This document shows, one piece after another, positions 8,022-17,052 of a stretch of 49,702 bases of DNA. Numbering within the stretch: the first letter of the stretch is position 1; each line of letters begins with the position of its first letter. The notes under the pieces were generated by a model. That model was given only the letters and a program-made list of their open reading frames with translations, made no database searches and was not told the DNA's origin. Source of the DNA: an uncultured Lachnospiraceae bacterium (GTDB lineage: Bacteria > Bacillota > Clostridia > Lachnospirales > Lachnospiraceae); the NCBI GenBank assembly GCA_910586005.1, contig CAJUHG010000011.1, positions 1 to 49,702 on the forward strand, read 5' to 3'. A program made the translations under genes and the position numbers.

Positions 8022-8978
8022 ATGAAAAAACATATCCGCAACTTTTTGCTTTTAACAACGTTAACTACTCTTAGTATCTATGGAATTAATAAAGCTATCA
8101 GTATTACATCTAATGTAAAAAATTTATTAAAAACAGATAAGGGTAAATTTTATAATTGGAGATATGGAAATATCTTTTATACAAAGCAAGGAAAAGGAAG
8201 TCCTTTACTTCTTATTCATGATTTGAATCCAGCATCTTCTTCTTATGAATGGGATAAAATTTTAAAATCTCTTGCTAAAAATCATACAGTTTATAGTCTC
8301 GATTTATTAGGATGCGGAAGAAGTGATAAACCTAATATGACCTATAGCAATTTTCTTTTTGTGCAATTAATCACTGATTTTATTAAAAATGTAATAGAAA
8401 CAAAACCCGATATTATTTCAACAGGTGACTCTTCTTCTTTTGTTTTCATGGCATGTAATATGGAACCTGAATTATTTAAAAAACTTATTGTGATTAATCC
8501 TAGTAATCTTGTACAACTTTGTAAAACTCCTAATAAAAGAAAAAATACTTTAAAATTCTTTATTGATGTTCCTATTATTGGTACTATGGTGTATAATCTT
8601 GTATTTACAGAAAAAAATATCATCAAAATTTTTCAAGATGACTATTATTATAAAAATCATATGGTTTCAAAAAGAACCATTGATTCCTACTATGAAGCTG
8701 CACATATGAATAATAGTCATGGAAAATATTTATTATCTAGTATAAAAGCTAGCTATACCAATATCAATATTATACATGCACTGAAAAATATTAATAATAG
8801 TATCTATCTAATTGGAAGTAAAGAAAAAACAAAGAATGAAGAAATTATTAATTCTTATATTTCCTATAATCCTTCCATTGAGGCTTCCTATATTTCAGAA
8901 TCAAAATATTTGCCTCAATTAGAAACACCAGAAAAACTTTTAGAAATTTTAAATTTGTATTTAGAATCTATCTCCTAA
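8022..8978 (+). CDS. Alpha/beta hydrolase-fold protein, probably membrane-anchored, catalytic triad incomplete
   Basis: The start is ATG 8022 with GGAAGGAGACACTAT upstream, and a promoter lies just before it. The 318-residue product has a basic N-terminus and one hydrophobic segment (about residues 7-27), a signal anchor or signal peptide. The hydrolase fold follows: LLLIHDLNPASS (oxyanion region, usually HG), VYSLDLLGCGRSDKP and the nucleophile elbow STGDSSSF (usually GxSxG). Near the C-terminus the usual GH-x-P-x-x-E-x-P histidine motif reads SKYLPQLETPE, so the histidine is missing. The GSKEKT stretch lacks the usual Asp. It may be inactive or use different residues. It is the only plus-strand gene on the left arm and converges on rsmG. 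Confidence 0.85.
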   Translation: MKKHIRNFLLLTTLTTLSIYGINKAISITSNVKNLLKTDKGKFYNWRYGNIFYTKQGKGSPLLLIHDLNPASSSYEWDKILKSLAKNHTVYSLDLLGCGRSDKPNMTYSNFLFVQLITDFIKNVIETKPDIISTGDSSSFVFMACNMEPELFKKLIVINPSNLVQLCKTPNKRKNTLKFFIDVPIIGTMVYNLVFTEKNIIKIFQDDYYYKNHMVSKRTIDSYYEAAHMNNSHGKYLLSSIKASYTNINIIHALKNINNSIYLIGSKEKTKNEEIINSYISYNPSIEASYISESKYLPQLETPEKLLEILNLYLESIS

Positions 8979-9021
8979 AGAATAAAGTGTGGTCGCGCAA
9001 TGACATCTTTCACTCACACCA

Positions 9022-9112
9022 ATACACATATTAATTTTCTTTTATAGAAAGACACTTTCACGCTTCTGCGTGATAAGGTCTTTCTTATAGAAGAAAAAGT
9101 AGGTATGTGTAT
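9022..9112. other. Long imperfect hairpin between convergent genes
   Basis: ATACACATA (9022-9030) pairs with TATGTGTAT (9104-9112), AGAAAGAC (9046-9053) with GTCTTTCT (9078-9085), and CACGC (9059-9063) with GCGTG (9068-9072). The T-rich and A-rich flanks between these blocks also match. The whole 91-bp element could be one long stem. It may act as a bidirectional terminator for the hydrolase gene and rsmG, or be a small inverted-repeat element. Confidence 0.6.
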
Positions 9113-9217
9113 GATTGTAAACAAAAGAAAAAATATATCATATAAAGTAATCGTTTAAAACCATCTATAAAAATTATTGTCTTGAACTATAATGAAAAAC
9201 GTTCTATCTTTAATTAT

Positions 9218-9937
9218 CTAAATTGGAGTTTTAGATGGAATACCCGCTTTTCTAGGATATTCTTTGGGAGTTTTACTTTCTTTTCTAATTTCAATCAAAG
9301 AGCGGGAAAATTCTGTTCCATCTAAGGTAAATTTTTTTACCTTTTCCATATTTCCTCCCAAGATAACGATTGCCTTTTTTGCCCTTTGAACTTCCTCTTC
9401 TACTTCTCCAGATTTATATGCAATAAATCTTCCTCCTTGTCTTACAAAAGGAATGCAATATTCACTTAGGGAGGATAAATTTGCAACTGCTCTAGAAACA
9501 CATAAGTCAAATTTTTCACGAAACTCTATATTTCTTGCTAACTCTTCTGCTCTACCATGAACGGCAGATATTTTTAAAAGTTGCAATTTGTCTATCACTT
9601 CTTGCAGAAATAAGATTCTTTTATTTAAAGAATCCAATAATACTATTTCTAAGTGAGGAAATGCAATTTTAAGAGGAATACCAGGAAAACCAGCACCTGT
9701 TCCTAAATCTAATATTTTTAAATTTTCTTTCAAATTCACACTTTTTATCAAACTTAAGGAATCTAAAAAGTGTTTCTCTACAACCTCATCAAGCTCTGTA
9801 ATTGTAGTCAAATTCATAACTTTATTTTTTTCAATTAGCATTTCATAGAAAATCAAAAATTGTTCTATCATTTTTTCTGAATATGCTATCTCTAACTTTT
9901 CTAATCCATTTCGAAACTTCTCCAAGCTAGATGTCAT
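9218..9937 (-). CDS. rsmG: 16S rRNA (guanine527-N7)-methyltransferase RsmG
   Basis: This is a 239-residue Rossmann-fold methyltransferase using S-adenosylmethionine. The SAM motif LDLGTGAGFPGIPLKI is at about residues 73-88, MNLTTI is the conserved N-terminal element, and SRAVANLSSLSEY is typical of the family. It methylates G527 of 16S rRNA; loss gives low-level streptomycin resistance in other bacteria. The ATG at 9937 has AAAGGA upstream and lies 24 nt after mnmG. It completes the conserved mnmE-mnmG-rsmG set. Confidence 0.97.
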   Translation of the reverse strand: MTSSLEKFRNGLEKLEIAYSEKMIEQFLIFYEMLIEKNKVMNLTTITELDEVVEKHFLDSLSLIKSVNLKENLKILDLGTGAGFPGIPLKIAFPHLEIVLLDSLNKRILFLQEVIDKLQLLKISAVHGRAEELARNIEFREKFDLCVSRAVANLSSLSEYCIPFVRQGGRFIAYKSGEVEEEVQRAKKAIVILGGNMEKVKKFTLDGTEFSRSLIEIRKESKTPKEYPRKAGIPSKTPI

Positions 9938-9961
9938 TATCTTTTTCCTTTCACTGAAAAA

Positions 9962-11833
9962 TTATTTGCTACCAAAATAAACTAATAAGACAGAAATATC
10001 TGCTGGGGATACTCCAGAAATTCTAGAAGCCTGTCCAATATTTACTGGCTGATAAAGATTTAATTTCTGTTTCGCTTCTATTCTAAGACTTTTTACTTGC
10101 TCATAATCAAAATTCTCTGGCAACTTTTTATTTTCTAGCTTTTTAAATTCTTTCACTTGTTTCAATTGTCTTTTGATATACCCATCATATTTTACATGAA
10201 TATTTACTTGCTCAATCACATCATAAGGAAGCTCTGGTCTGTCCATATCAAGAGCTGCCAAATCTTCATAACATAGTTCTGGTCTCCTGATTAATTCTGC
10301 AAGAGTTGTTCCCGTCTTCAAAGGAGAACTTCCATGTTCTTCTAAGAGATTCTGAACTTTTGTATTAGCTCCAATTGTCACTTGCTCTATTCTTTCCACT
10401 TCTTTTTCTATTAAAACTTCCTTTTTTAACACCCATTCATATCTTTCACGGCTTATTAGTCCAATTTCATATCCTTTTTTAGATAAACGCAAATCTGCAT
10501 TATCTTGACGCAACAATAAACGATATTCTGCTCTGGAAGTCATCATTCGATAAGGTTCACGGTTATCTTTTGTCACTAAATCATCTATCAATACTCCAAT
10601 ATAAGCTTCTGCTCTATCTAATATGAGAGGTTCTTTTCCCAAAATATACATAGAAGCATTAATTCCTGCCACTAATCCTTGAGCCGCAGCCTCCTCATAA
10701 CCAGAACTTCCATTAAATTGTCCACCAGAAAATAAACCTTTTATTTTCTTAAATTCCAAAGTTGGATAAAGTTGTCTTGGATTAATGCAATCATACTCAA
10801 TAGCATAGGCATTTCTTACTATTTTTACATGTTCTAAACCTTCTACGCTACGATACATTTTATATTGTACATCTTCTGGCAAAGAACTTGACATTCCTCC
10901 TACATACATCTCATTTGTATAGAAACCTTCTGGCTCAATAAAAACTTGATGACGCTCTTTATCTGAAAACCTTACTACTTTATCTTCAATGGAAGGGCAA
11001 TATCTTGGTCCAGTTCCTTCAATCTTTCCAGAATAAAGCGGAGAACGATCTAAATTTTCTTTTATAATTTCATGGGTATTTGTATTTGTATAAGTAAGCC
11101 AACATGAAATCTGATCTATCTGTACATCTTCTGGATTTGTAGAAAAAGAAAAAGGAACTACTATTTCATCCCCTTTCTGCTCTACCATTTTACTAAAATC
11201 AATCGAACGTTTATCAATTCTAGCAGGTGTTCCCGTTTTAAACCGGAACAATTCTATACCATTTTTTTTCAAAGATTCAGATAAATAATTAGCAGATTGC
11301 AAACCATTGGGACCTGTATCATTTACAACATCCCCATAAAGACATCTAGACTTTAAATATGTACCTGTGCATAATACGACTGCTTTACACTGATAAAATG
11401 CACCTGAAAAAGTCTTAACTCCATTTATCTTTCCATCTTCCACTATTAATTCTGTCACTTCTGCCTGACGAATAGTAAGATTTTCTGTATTTTCAAGTGT
11501 CCTCCTCATTAAGCGACTATATTCTGCTTTATCTGCCTGCGCGCGGAGAGAATGAACTGCTGGTCCTTTGGAGACATTCAGCATTTTTGATTGAATAAAA
11601 GTTTTGTCTATATTAATACCCATTTGACCGCCAAGTGCATCAATTTCTCTTACAAGGTGTCCCTTAGAACTACCTCCTATATTTGGATTACAAGGCATTA
11701 ATGCAATACTTTCTACACTAACTGTAAATACAATAGTATCTAAACCAAGTCTAGCACAAGCCAATGCCGCCTCACATCCAGCATGCCCTGCTCCTACCAC
11801 ACACACATCATAATTTTCTGTAATATAAGGCAT
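9962..11833 (-). CDS. mnmG: tRNA uridine-5-carboxymethylaminomethyl modification enzyme MnmG (GidA)
   Basis: This is a 623-residue FAD enzyme that works with MnmE on U34 of certain tRNAs. The start is ATG 11833 (MPYITENYD), with AGGAG nearby. A longer frame to 11869 would overlap mnmE and lacks its own ribosome site. FAD-binding GAGHAGCEAA is at about residues 14-23, followed by PCNPNIGGSSKGHLVREID and a C-terminal helical domain ending QASRISGVSPADISVLL, characteristic of GidA. Length is normal. It lies 20 nt downstream of mnmE in the same operon. Confidence 0.97.
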   Translation of the reverse strand: MPYITENYDVCVVGAGHAGCEAALACARLGLDTIVFTVSVESIALMPCNPNIGGSSKGHLVREIDALGGQMGINIDKTFIQSKMLNVSKGPAVHSLRAQADKAEYSRLMRRTLENTENLTIRQAEVTELIVEDGKINGVKTFSGAFYQCKAVVLCTGTYLKSRCLYGDVVNDTGPNGLQSANYLSESLKKNGIELFRFKTGTPARIDKRSIDFSKMVEQKGDEIVVPFSFSTNPEDVQIDQISCWLTYTNTNTHEIIKENLDRSPLYSGKIEGTGPRYCPSIEDKVVRFSDKERHQVFIEPEGFYTNEMYVGGMSSSLPEDVQYKMYRSVEGLEHVKIVRNAYAIEYDCINPRQLYPTLEFKKIKGLFSGGQFNGSSGYEEAAAQGLVAGINASMYILGKEPLILDRAEAYIGVLIDDLVTKDNREPYRMMTSRAEYRLLLRQDNADLRLSKKGYEIGLISRERYEWVLKKEVLIEKEVERIEQVTIGANTKVQNLLEEHGSSPLKTGTTLAELIRRPELCYEDLAALDMDRPELPYDVIEQVNIHVKYDGYIKRQLKQVKEFKKLENKKLPENFDYEQVKSLRIEAKQKLNLYQPVNIGQASRISGVSPADISVLLVYFGSK

Positions 11834-11853
11834 AAAATTCTCCTTTTTATATC

Positions 11854-13245
11854 TTATTTTCCCATACAAAATCTTGAGAAAATTTCATTTACAAGATCTT
11901 CTCCCACTGCTTCTCCAATAATTCTTCCAAGTTCTTCATAAGCACTCATCAGATCAATATAATAAAAATCTTCTGGCATATCATCTTCTATACTTTTTTT
12001 TACATTTGATAAACTCTTTAAGGCAGATTGTAATAAGGATTTGTGACGCACATTTGTAATATATATTTCATCATTAAAAGAAATTTCTCCAGAAAAAAAT
12101 AAATCTTTTACTATTTTTTCTAAATTTTCTATTCCAATTCCTTTCTTTGCCGAAATAGAAAGAACTGGAACTTCTATCTCTTTTTCCTTTATTACTTTTC
12201 TCATCTTTTCTTCTGTTGTTATCTGTTTCAAATCTGTCTTATTTAAAAGTATTACCATCTTTTTGGATTTTAAAAGTTCCAAAATTTCTTTATCATCTTT
12301 ATCCAAAACCGTAGAGGAATCTGCAACATAGATCACAAGATCGGCTCTTTTTAGAAATTCTTTTGCTTTATCCACTCCAATTTTTTCCACAATATCCTTT
12401 GTATCATGTATTCCAGCAGTATCTATAAGATTTAAAGTAATACCCTTTAAATTAATCTGCTCTTCTAATACATCTCTTGTAGTTCCCGCAATTTCTGTTA
12501 CAATTGCACGTTCTCTTCCTGCTAAAATATTCATAAGAGAAGATTTTCCTACATTAGGTTTTCCTATGATAACAGTATTAATTCCTTCCTTTAACAATGC
12601 TCCATTTTCAGAAATTATTAACATATCTTCTATTTGATTGGATAATTCTTCTACAATTTGAAATAACTGTTCTCCATATCCATCTATAGAAATATGTTCT
12701 GGGTCATCTAATGCAGACTCAATATATGCAATTTGATAAATAATCTTTGACCTAATTTTTTTTATCTTTTCTTTTATACTTCCTTGTAATTGATTTATAG
12801 AAGATTCTAATGCAAAATTATTTTTTGCATTAATCAAGTCCATCACTGATTCTGCTTGAGATAAATCAATTCTTCCATTTAAAAAAGCACGTTTTGTAAA
12901 TTCACCTGGTTCTGCAAGTCTAGCTCCATATTTAATTACAGTTTCCAACACTCGTTTCATAACTAAACTTCCACCATGACAATCAATCTCTACAGTATCT
13001 TCCATAGTATAAGTATTTGGAGACTTTAAAATAAGTACCATAACTTCATCTATCATCTTTGTTCCATCATAAATATAACCATAATGTACGGTATGACTTT
13101 CTGCCATAGATAATTTTTTCTTATTTCCTTTTGAATGATATATTTTATCTATAATTTGAAATGAATCTTCTCCACTGATACGAACAATTCCAATTCCTGA
13201 ATTAGTCATAGCAGTTGCAATAGAGGCAATGGTATCTTTATACAT
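11854..13245 (-). CDS. mnmE: tRNA modification GTPase MnmE (TrmE)
   Basis: The start is ATG 13245 (MYKDTIASIA), with AAGGAG eight nucleotides upstream. The 463-residue product has an N-terminal folate-binding domain, a central helical domain and an inserted G domain with GKPNVGKSS at 228-236, DTAGIHDT and NKTD. It ends FCMGK, with the family's conserved Cys (C460) near the C-terminus. It forms a complex with MnmG for tRNA wobble-uridine modification. It is separated from jag by a strong stem-loop terminator, so it probably has its own promoter or relies on read-through. Confidence 0.97.
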   Translation of the reverse strand: MYKDTIASIATAMTNSGIGIVRISGEDSFQIIDKIYHSKGNKKKLSMAESHTVHYGYIYDGTKMIDEVMVLILKSPNTYTMEDTVEIDCHGGSLVMKRVLETVIKYGARLAEPGEFTKRAFLNGRIDLSQAESVMDLINAKNNFALESSINQLQGSIKEKIKKIRSKIIYQIAYIESALDDPEHISIDGYGEQLFQIVEELSNQIEDMLIISENGALLKEGINTVIIGKPNVGKSSLMNILAGRERAIVTEIAGTTRDVLEEQINLKGITLNLIDTAGIHDTKDIVEKIGVDKAKEFLKRADLVIYVADSSTVLDKDDKEILELLKSKKMVILLNKTDLKQITTEEKMRKVIKEKEIEVPVLSISAKKGIGIENLEKIVKDLFFSGEISFNDEIYITNVRHKSLLQSALKSLSNVKKSIEDDMPEDFYYIDLMSAYEELGRIIGEAVGEDLVNEIFSRFCMGK

Positions 13246-13295
13246 GAAATACTCCTTCCAAGGTGAAGTCTGCACAAGCAGGTATTATGTGAGAT

Positions 13296-13344
13296 AAAAG
13301 GCTTTCTCAATCATACCAAATAATGCACTTTGAGAAAGCCTTTT
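13296..13344 (-). terminator. Rho-independent terminator between jag and mnmE (bidirectional)
   Basis: AAAAGGCTTTCTCAA and its exact inverse TTGAGAAAGCCTTTT form a 15-bp stem (13296-13310 with 13330-13344). On the minus strand the stem ends in TTTTAT, and on the plus strand in TTTTTTA. It follows the jag stop at 13352 directly. Confidence 0.9.
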
Positions 13345-13351
13345 TTATTAA

Positions 13352-13978
13352 TTAATTTTTTTTCAGGGTAACAACTACATGCCTATAAGGTTCCTCTCCT
13401 TCACTGTGTGTATTTACATAACGGTCATTTTGCAAGGCTGAATGAATTACTCTTCTTTCAAAGGGATTCATTGGTTCTAGGGAAATAGAACGTTTTGTCC
13501 TTTTCACCTTATAAGCAATATTTTTTGCTAAATTTTCCAGAGTTTCTTTTCTTCTTTTGCGGTAATCTTCTGTGTCTAACTTTACTTTCACATATTCGCT
13601 TACTTGTTTTCCTACTGCAAGATTTGTTAAATACTGTAAAGAATCCAAAGTCTGTCCACGTTTGCCAATTAATACACCCATTTCATCACCTTTTAATTCT
13701 ACATCAAAGGTTTTATCATCTTCCCGCTTTGTAATAATAATTTCCACATGCATATTCATCGCATGAAATACATTACTTAGAAATTCCTCTATATAATCTT
13801 CCACATTATATTTTTTCCACACTTTGATAATTGCTGGTTTACTTCCCAAACCCAAAAAGCCAGGACTCCCCTTTTCTATCACTTCATATTCAATCTTATC
13901 ACTGGTTGTCCCAAGTCTTACCAAACTCTCCGTAATAGCGTCATCCACAGTCTTTGCTGATACTTCAATAAAATCCAT
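13352..13978 (-). CDS. khpB: RNA-binding protein KhpB/Jag (Jag-N, KH and R3H domains)
   Basis: This is a 208-residue RNA-binding protein. The Jag N-terminal domain covers about residues 1-55 (FIEVSAKTVDDAI, KGSPGFLGLGSKPA). A KH domain with the IGKRGQTLDSLQYL loop lies at about 105-120. The R3H domain is C-terminal (about 145-208, with R and H in FERRVIHSALQND). KhpB pairs with KhpA and influences cell elongation and small-RNA function in Gram-positive bacteria. It lies 20 nt downstream of yidC, its usual neighbour, and is followed by a terminator. Confidence 0.95.
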   Translation of the reverse strand: MDFIEVSAKTVDDAITESLVRLGTTSDKIEYEVIEKGSPGFLGLGSKPAIIKVWKKYNVEDYIEEFLSNVFHAMNMHVEIIITKREDDKTFDVELKGDEMGVLIGKRGQTLDSLQYLTNLAVGKQVSEYVKVKLDTEDYRKRRKETLENLAKNIAYKVKRTKRSISLEPMNPFERRVIHSALQNDRYVNTHSEGEEPYRHVVVTLKKN

Positions 13979-13998
13979 TAAAATTCCCCCTGTTTCTA

Positions 13999-15261
13999 CT
14001 ACTTGTTGTTACGCTCGTTAAACTCTTTCACCATGTTTGCTTTTTCCAAAAGACTTCCCTTTCTTGCTGTCTTTGCATATTCCTCAGACTGACGGATTTT
14101 TTCTTCTTTCTCTGTATTACTGATGGGTTCTGTAATCTTTCTGGTATTAATTCTAGCAGCATTGGCTATTTGATTTTCATAAATGCCTTGCTTCTCTTTT
14201 TTCTTCTTTGCCTTTTCTTTATTTTGTTCTATAATTTTTTCTAAGTCAAGATTCTTCATATATTTATTTAAAAAGAGCTGTTGAATACAGCGAATCACAG
14301 ATCCTGATATCCAGTAAATACCAAGACCTACTGGAACAGAAAATACCATAAATAAGGAAAATAAAGGCAATACTGTATTCATTGTCTTCATTTGCCTTGC
14401 CATTGCATCATTCTCTCCACCACTAGCACTAGCATTTGGCATTAATTTAATATTCAATACCTGTGAACCATAAGAAGCAAGAGGAATTAAAATTGCTCCC
14501 AAAATTAACAGGAAATTCTTTTCTCCCCAACCCATACCAATTAGATTTAAAGGAGAATTGGCAATATTTATAGTAAAAAAATCATTCAAATGAGCCATAG
14601 CTGCTTCTGTCTCATTGATAATACTTGCCAAACCAGCAAAACTATCTCTTAATACATCCCATCCATGCACAGGCATTGCATAGAGAACATCAATAATAGA
14701 ATTTGCTGTGGTTGTAGTACTTTCAAAATCTAATTTTATGGTACCTACACCAGCTTCTTTCAAAAAAGATTTCATAATATCTTGATATCCACTTATTTCC
14801 ATAATTTTATCTACAAGTGGAGTAAACACATCTTTTACACTACTTACATAAGCTGGTATATTTCTTATTACTTGGTACATTGCAAGCAAAATGGGAAAAT
14901 TGATTAAAAGTTGTAAGCAGCTTCCCATTGTAGAAACACCATATTTTTGATACACCATCTGGGTTTCTTCATTCATTTTTTGTATAGACACTTGGTCTTT
15001 TTTATTTTTATATTTTTCTCTAATTGCATTTATCTCAGGTTGCATTTCCTGTGACAGTCTTGAAAATTTCTGCTGCTTATAAGTTAATGGAAACATCAGA
15101 ACATAAATAATTACTGTAAATAATATAATACATAGAGCTATATTTTGAATACCAAATACATTATTTAAAAATAAGTATAAACTGTTCATAATATAACCAA
15201 TTATTTTAGCAATTGGGCCCAATATTTTTCCAGAATACTGGGTCAAAATAATTTCTGTCAA
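13999..15261 (-). CDS. yidC: Membrane protein insertase YidC/Oxa1
   Basis: This is a 420-residue membrane insertase. The start codon is TTG at 15261, with AGGAGG nine nucleotides upstream; no ATG fits better. Hydrophobic segments lie at about residues 30-55, 110-130, 250-270 and 295-320. The cytosolic hairpin FSRLSQEMQPEINAIREKYK is typical of the family. An extended periplasm-side loop of about 100 residues lies between the second and third membrane segments. No lipobox Cys is present. The Lys-rich C-terminal tail probably contacts ribosomes. It works with SecYEG or alone to insert membrane proteins. Confidence 0.95.
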   Translation of the reverse strand: MTEIILTQYSGKILGPIAKIIGYIMNSLYLFLNNVFGIQNIALCIILFTVIIYVLMFPLTYKQQKFSRLSQEMQPEINAIREKYKNKKDQVSIQKMNEETQMVYQKYGVSTMGSCLQLLINFPILLAMYQVIRNIPAYVSSVKDVFTPLVDKIMEISGYQDIMKSFLKEAGVGTIKLDFESTTTTANSIIDVLYAMPVHGWDVLRDSFAGLASIINETEAAMAHLNDFFTINIANSPLNLIGMGWGEKNFLLILGAILIPLASYGSQVLNIKLMPNASASGGENDAMARQMKTMNTVLPLFSLFMVFSVPVGLGIYWISGSVIRCIQQLFLNKYMKNLDLEKIIEQNKEKAKKKKEKQGIYENQIANAARINTRKITEPISNTEKEEKIRQSEEYAKTARKGSLLEKANMVKEFNERNNK

Positions 15262-15279
15262 ACTAACAAACCTCCTATG

Positions 15280-15489
15280 TTATGGAACCGGATCGTATCC
15301 GCCTTTTGAAAATGGATTACATCTTAATATTCTCCATCCGGCTAACAAGGACCCTTTCCATGCACCATATTTTTGAATTGCCTCCATTCCATACGAAGAA
15401 CAGGTTGGATAATAAGGGCATTTTGTGGTCTTATATGGAGATAAATATTTTCTATATAGCTTGATTAGGTCAATTAATACTCTTTTCAA
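15280..15489 (-). CDS. yidD: Membrane protein insertion efficiency factor YidD
   Basis: This is a 69-residue protein with the family signature: LIKLYRKYLSP, the Cys cluster CPYYPTCSSYGMEAI and a C-terminal ILRCNPFSKGGYDPVP. It starts with TTG at 15489, and the four bases TTGA overlap the rnpA stop, so it is translated by coupling with rnpA. It is amphipathic and membrane-associated. It assists YidC, which is the next gene. Confidence 0.95.
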   Translation of the reverse strand: MKRVLIDLIKLYRKYLSPYKTTKCPYYPTCSSYGMEAIQKYGAWKGSLLAGWRILRCNPFSKGGYDPVP

Positions 15490-15842
15490 AATATTCCATC
15501 TTCTTTTCTTAATAAAATGTGATGAAGGCCTGCAAGATGCAGCAATGCCTTCTCTGTCTCATGATAAGATATTTTTTTTGCAGACACTCTCGAAATAATT
15601 ACAATATCAAAACCACGATTGAACATTTCTTCCTGCAATCTGTATGCCTCTCTTACTAATCTTGTAATATGATGTCTTATAACACTATTTCCTACTTTTT
15701 TACTTACTGATATTCCTAATCTGTTTTTCTTCAGATTATTTTCCAGAACATACATTACAAAATAACGGTTTGCATAAGACTTACCATTTTTATATACATT
15801 CTGGAAATAACTGTTTTTTTTCAATGATTCCGAAAATTTCAT
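15486..15842 (-). CDS. rnpA: Ribonuclease P protein component
   Basis: This is a 118-residue basic protein that helps RNase P RNA process tRNA 5' ends. The conserved RNR-type helix NRLGISVSKKVGNSVIRHHITRLVREAYR (split about residues 41-69) is clear. AAGG precedes ATG 15842 at long spacing. It lies directly after rpmH as in most bacteria. Confidence 0.96.
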   Translation of the reverse strand: MKFSESLKKNSYFQNVYKNGKSYANRYFVMYVLENNLKKNRLGISVSKKVGNSVIRHHITRLVREAYRLQEEMFNRGFDIVIISRVSAKKISYHETEKALLHLAGLHHILLRKEDGIF

Positions 15843-15876
15843 ACAATGTTAGACCTTCTGCACATGTAAGAAGAAA

Positions 15877-15893
15877 GACCACAAGTTATGTGG
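15877..15893 (-). terminator. Weak hairpin with U-rich tail between rpmH and rnpA
   Basis: CCACA (15879-15883) pairs with TGTGG (15889-15893). On the minus strand TCTTTCTTCTT follows. It begins right after the rpmH stop and probably lets rpmH be expressed more strongly than rnpA and the genes beyond it. Confidence 0.5.
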
Positions 15894-15894
15894 C

Positions 15895-16029
15895 CTAAGC
15901 TGATAATCTTTTTCTTCCTTTTAATCTTCTCGCAGCTAAAACTCTTCTTCCGCCTTTTGTGCTCATCCTAGCTCTAAATCCATGAACTTTGGATCTTTGT
16001 CTTCTTTTCGGTTGATATGTCATTTTCAT
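15895..16029 (-). CDS. rpmH: 50S ribosomal protein L34
   Basis: This is a 44-residue, strongly basic protein. It starts MKMTYQPKRRQRSKVHGF and ends in GRKRLSA, the L34 signature, at the normal family length. ATG 16029 has AGGAGG 11 nt upstream. A second ATG at 16023 is possible but less like the family. It is first in the rpmH-rnpA-yidD-yidC-jag operon and diverges from dnaA across the origin. Confidence 0.97.
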   Translation of the reverse strand: MKMTYQPKRRQRSKVHGFRARMSTKGGRRVLAARRLKGRKRLSA

Positions 16030-16070
16030 AGGGTCATCCACCTCCTCTGTGTTTTAAAACATCATGATTC

Positions 16071-16098
16071 ATTATATCAAAAAATCCCCTTGAGTCAA
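16071..16098 (-). promoter_or_regulatory. Strong promoter of the rpmH operon
   Basis: On the minus strand, TTGACT (16093-16098) and TATAAT (16071-16076) are spaced 16 bp apart, about 40 bp upstream of the rpmH start. Both hexamers are near consensus, as expected for a ribosomal protein gene. Confidence 0.85.
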
Positions 16099-16420
16099 GC
16101 TATTTTAGCAGTTTTTTATATTTTACTTGTATAAAATAGTAGCATACACAATATCTTGTAGTAATTTTTTCTCCTAACCAAATAGATAGAGGTTTTCTTT
16201 TCTTCCAAATTTGAAAAAATTAACCTTTTTATTTTTTCTTCTATATAAAATGTATTACTAAATCTGTGTTCTAATCTAATATCTTTTACTTTTTATACCT
16301 CTCTTAATTAATTTCTTAATGTGATTCTTCAAACTGATTTTTGGCATTTTTTAACTGGTATTTCTTTAGGAACATTAAGTAATACTATAACAAGATGATA
16401 TCTTTCAACTTTTTAGTATG

Positions 16421-16903
16421 TTATCAACATAATTTATACTTTTATACTCTATAAAAAATATTTATACTCTATAAATGTTACATATAGAATGTGCTTATCA
16501 ACTTTATAAACTATCATTTTTAACAGTTATCAACTTTTCCCTATTATCAACTTTAGTAGTTATCAACTTTTTAAATTATCAACTTTTTATCAACATTATC
16601 CTTTATAGAAAAAGAATTTTAATGTTGATATGTTTCTTTTTATCATTTAAAAAATTAATTATCCACATTATCAACATTAAAGTTTATAACTTTATTATTA
16701 ATAAGGAAATAATAGAAGTTATTCACAAATTATCAACATTTTAAACACTCATAAAAAGTTATCCCTATTTTGTTGATAAGATGTTAATAACATTTATCAA
16801 CATCTGTTGATAATTAACATTTTTTTACAATCTTCGTTTACAATCAACATTTTTTATTTAAATTATGTTGATATCTTATTTTTCTATCAACACATTATCC
16901 ACA
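16421..16903. other. Upstream oriC region: dense DnaA-box-like array (rpmH-dnaA)
   Basis: I count twelve TTATCAACA/T nonamers: plus-strand copies start at 16421, 16495, 16527, 16544, 16560, 16576, 16587, 16668, 16730 and 16794, and minus-strand copies at 16771 and 16805. Three are canonical: TTATCCACA at 16659 and 16895, and TTATTCACA at 16719. Four consecutive boxes (16527-16576) repeat every 16-17 bp like iterons. The region is extremely AT-rich and has no credible gene. It is the upstream half of a bipartite origin. The rest of the rpmH-dnaA gap (16099-16420) is AT-rich with nothing I can assign. Confidence 0.88.
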
Positions 16904-17005
16904 AAAAAACATAAAAAAATTATCATGCTTTACACGGTGTATGCCTCGCCGAGAAAACGCCTTTTATGTTCTTACATATCCCCCTATGCCTGTATAAAAT
17001 TTTAA

Positions 17006-17034
17006 TTGATTATTAAGCAAATTTGCGGTATTAT
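17006..17034 (+). promoter_or_regulatory. Candidate dnaA promoter
   Basis: TTGATT (17006-17011) and TATTAT (17029-17034) are 17 bp apart. This would give a leader of roughly 230 nt before dnaA. No better pair is seen closer to the gene. Confidence 0.55.
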
Positions 17035-17052
17035 AAAAGGTAGAAGATTGTG

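Noticed and set aside
16475..16744. 89-residue plus-strand open frame between rpmH and dnaA
   Set aside because: It runs through the array of DnaA-like boxes, has no ribosome site, and its composition (Ile, Asn, Phe, Leu) is what AT-rich origin DNA gives by chance.
16421..16903. Plasmid-type iteron origin or integrated element
   Set aside because: Although boxes recur at 16-17 bp, they match DnaA-type nonamers and sit in the standard rpmH-dnaA position with no Rep gene.
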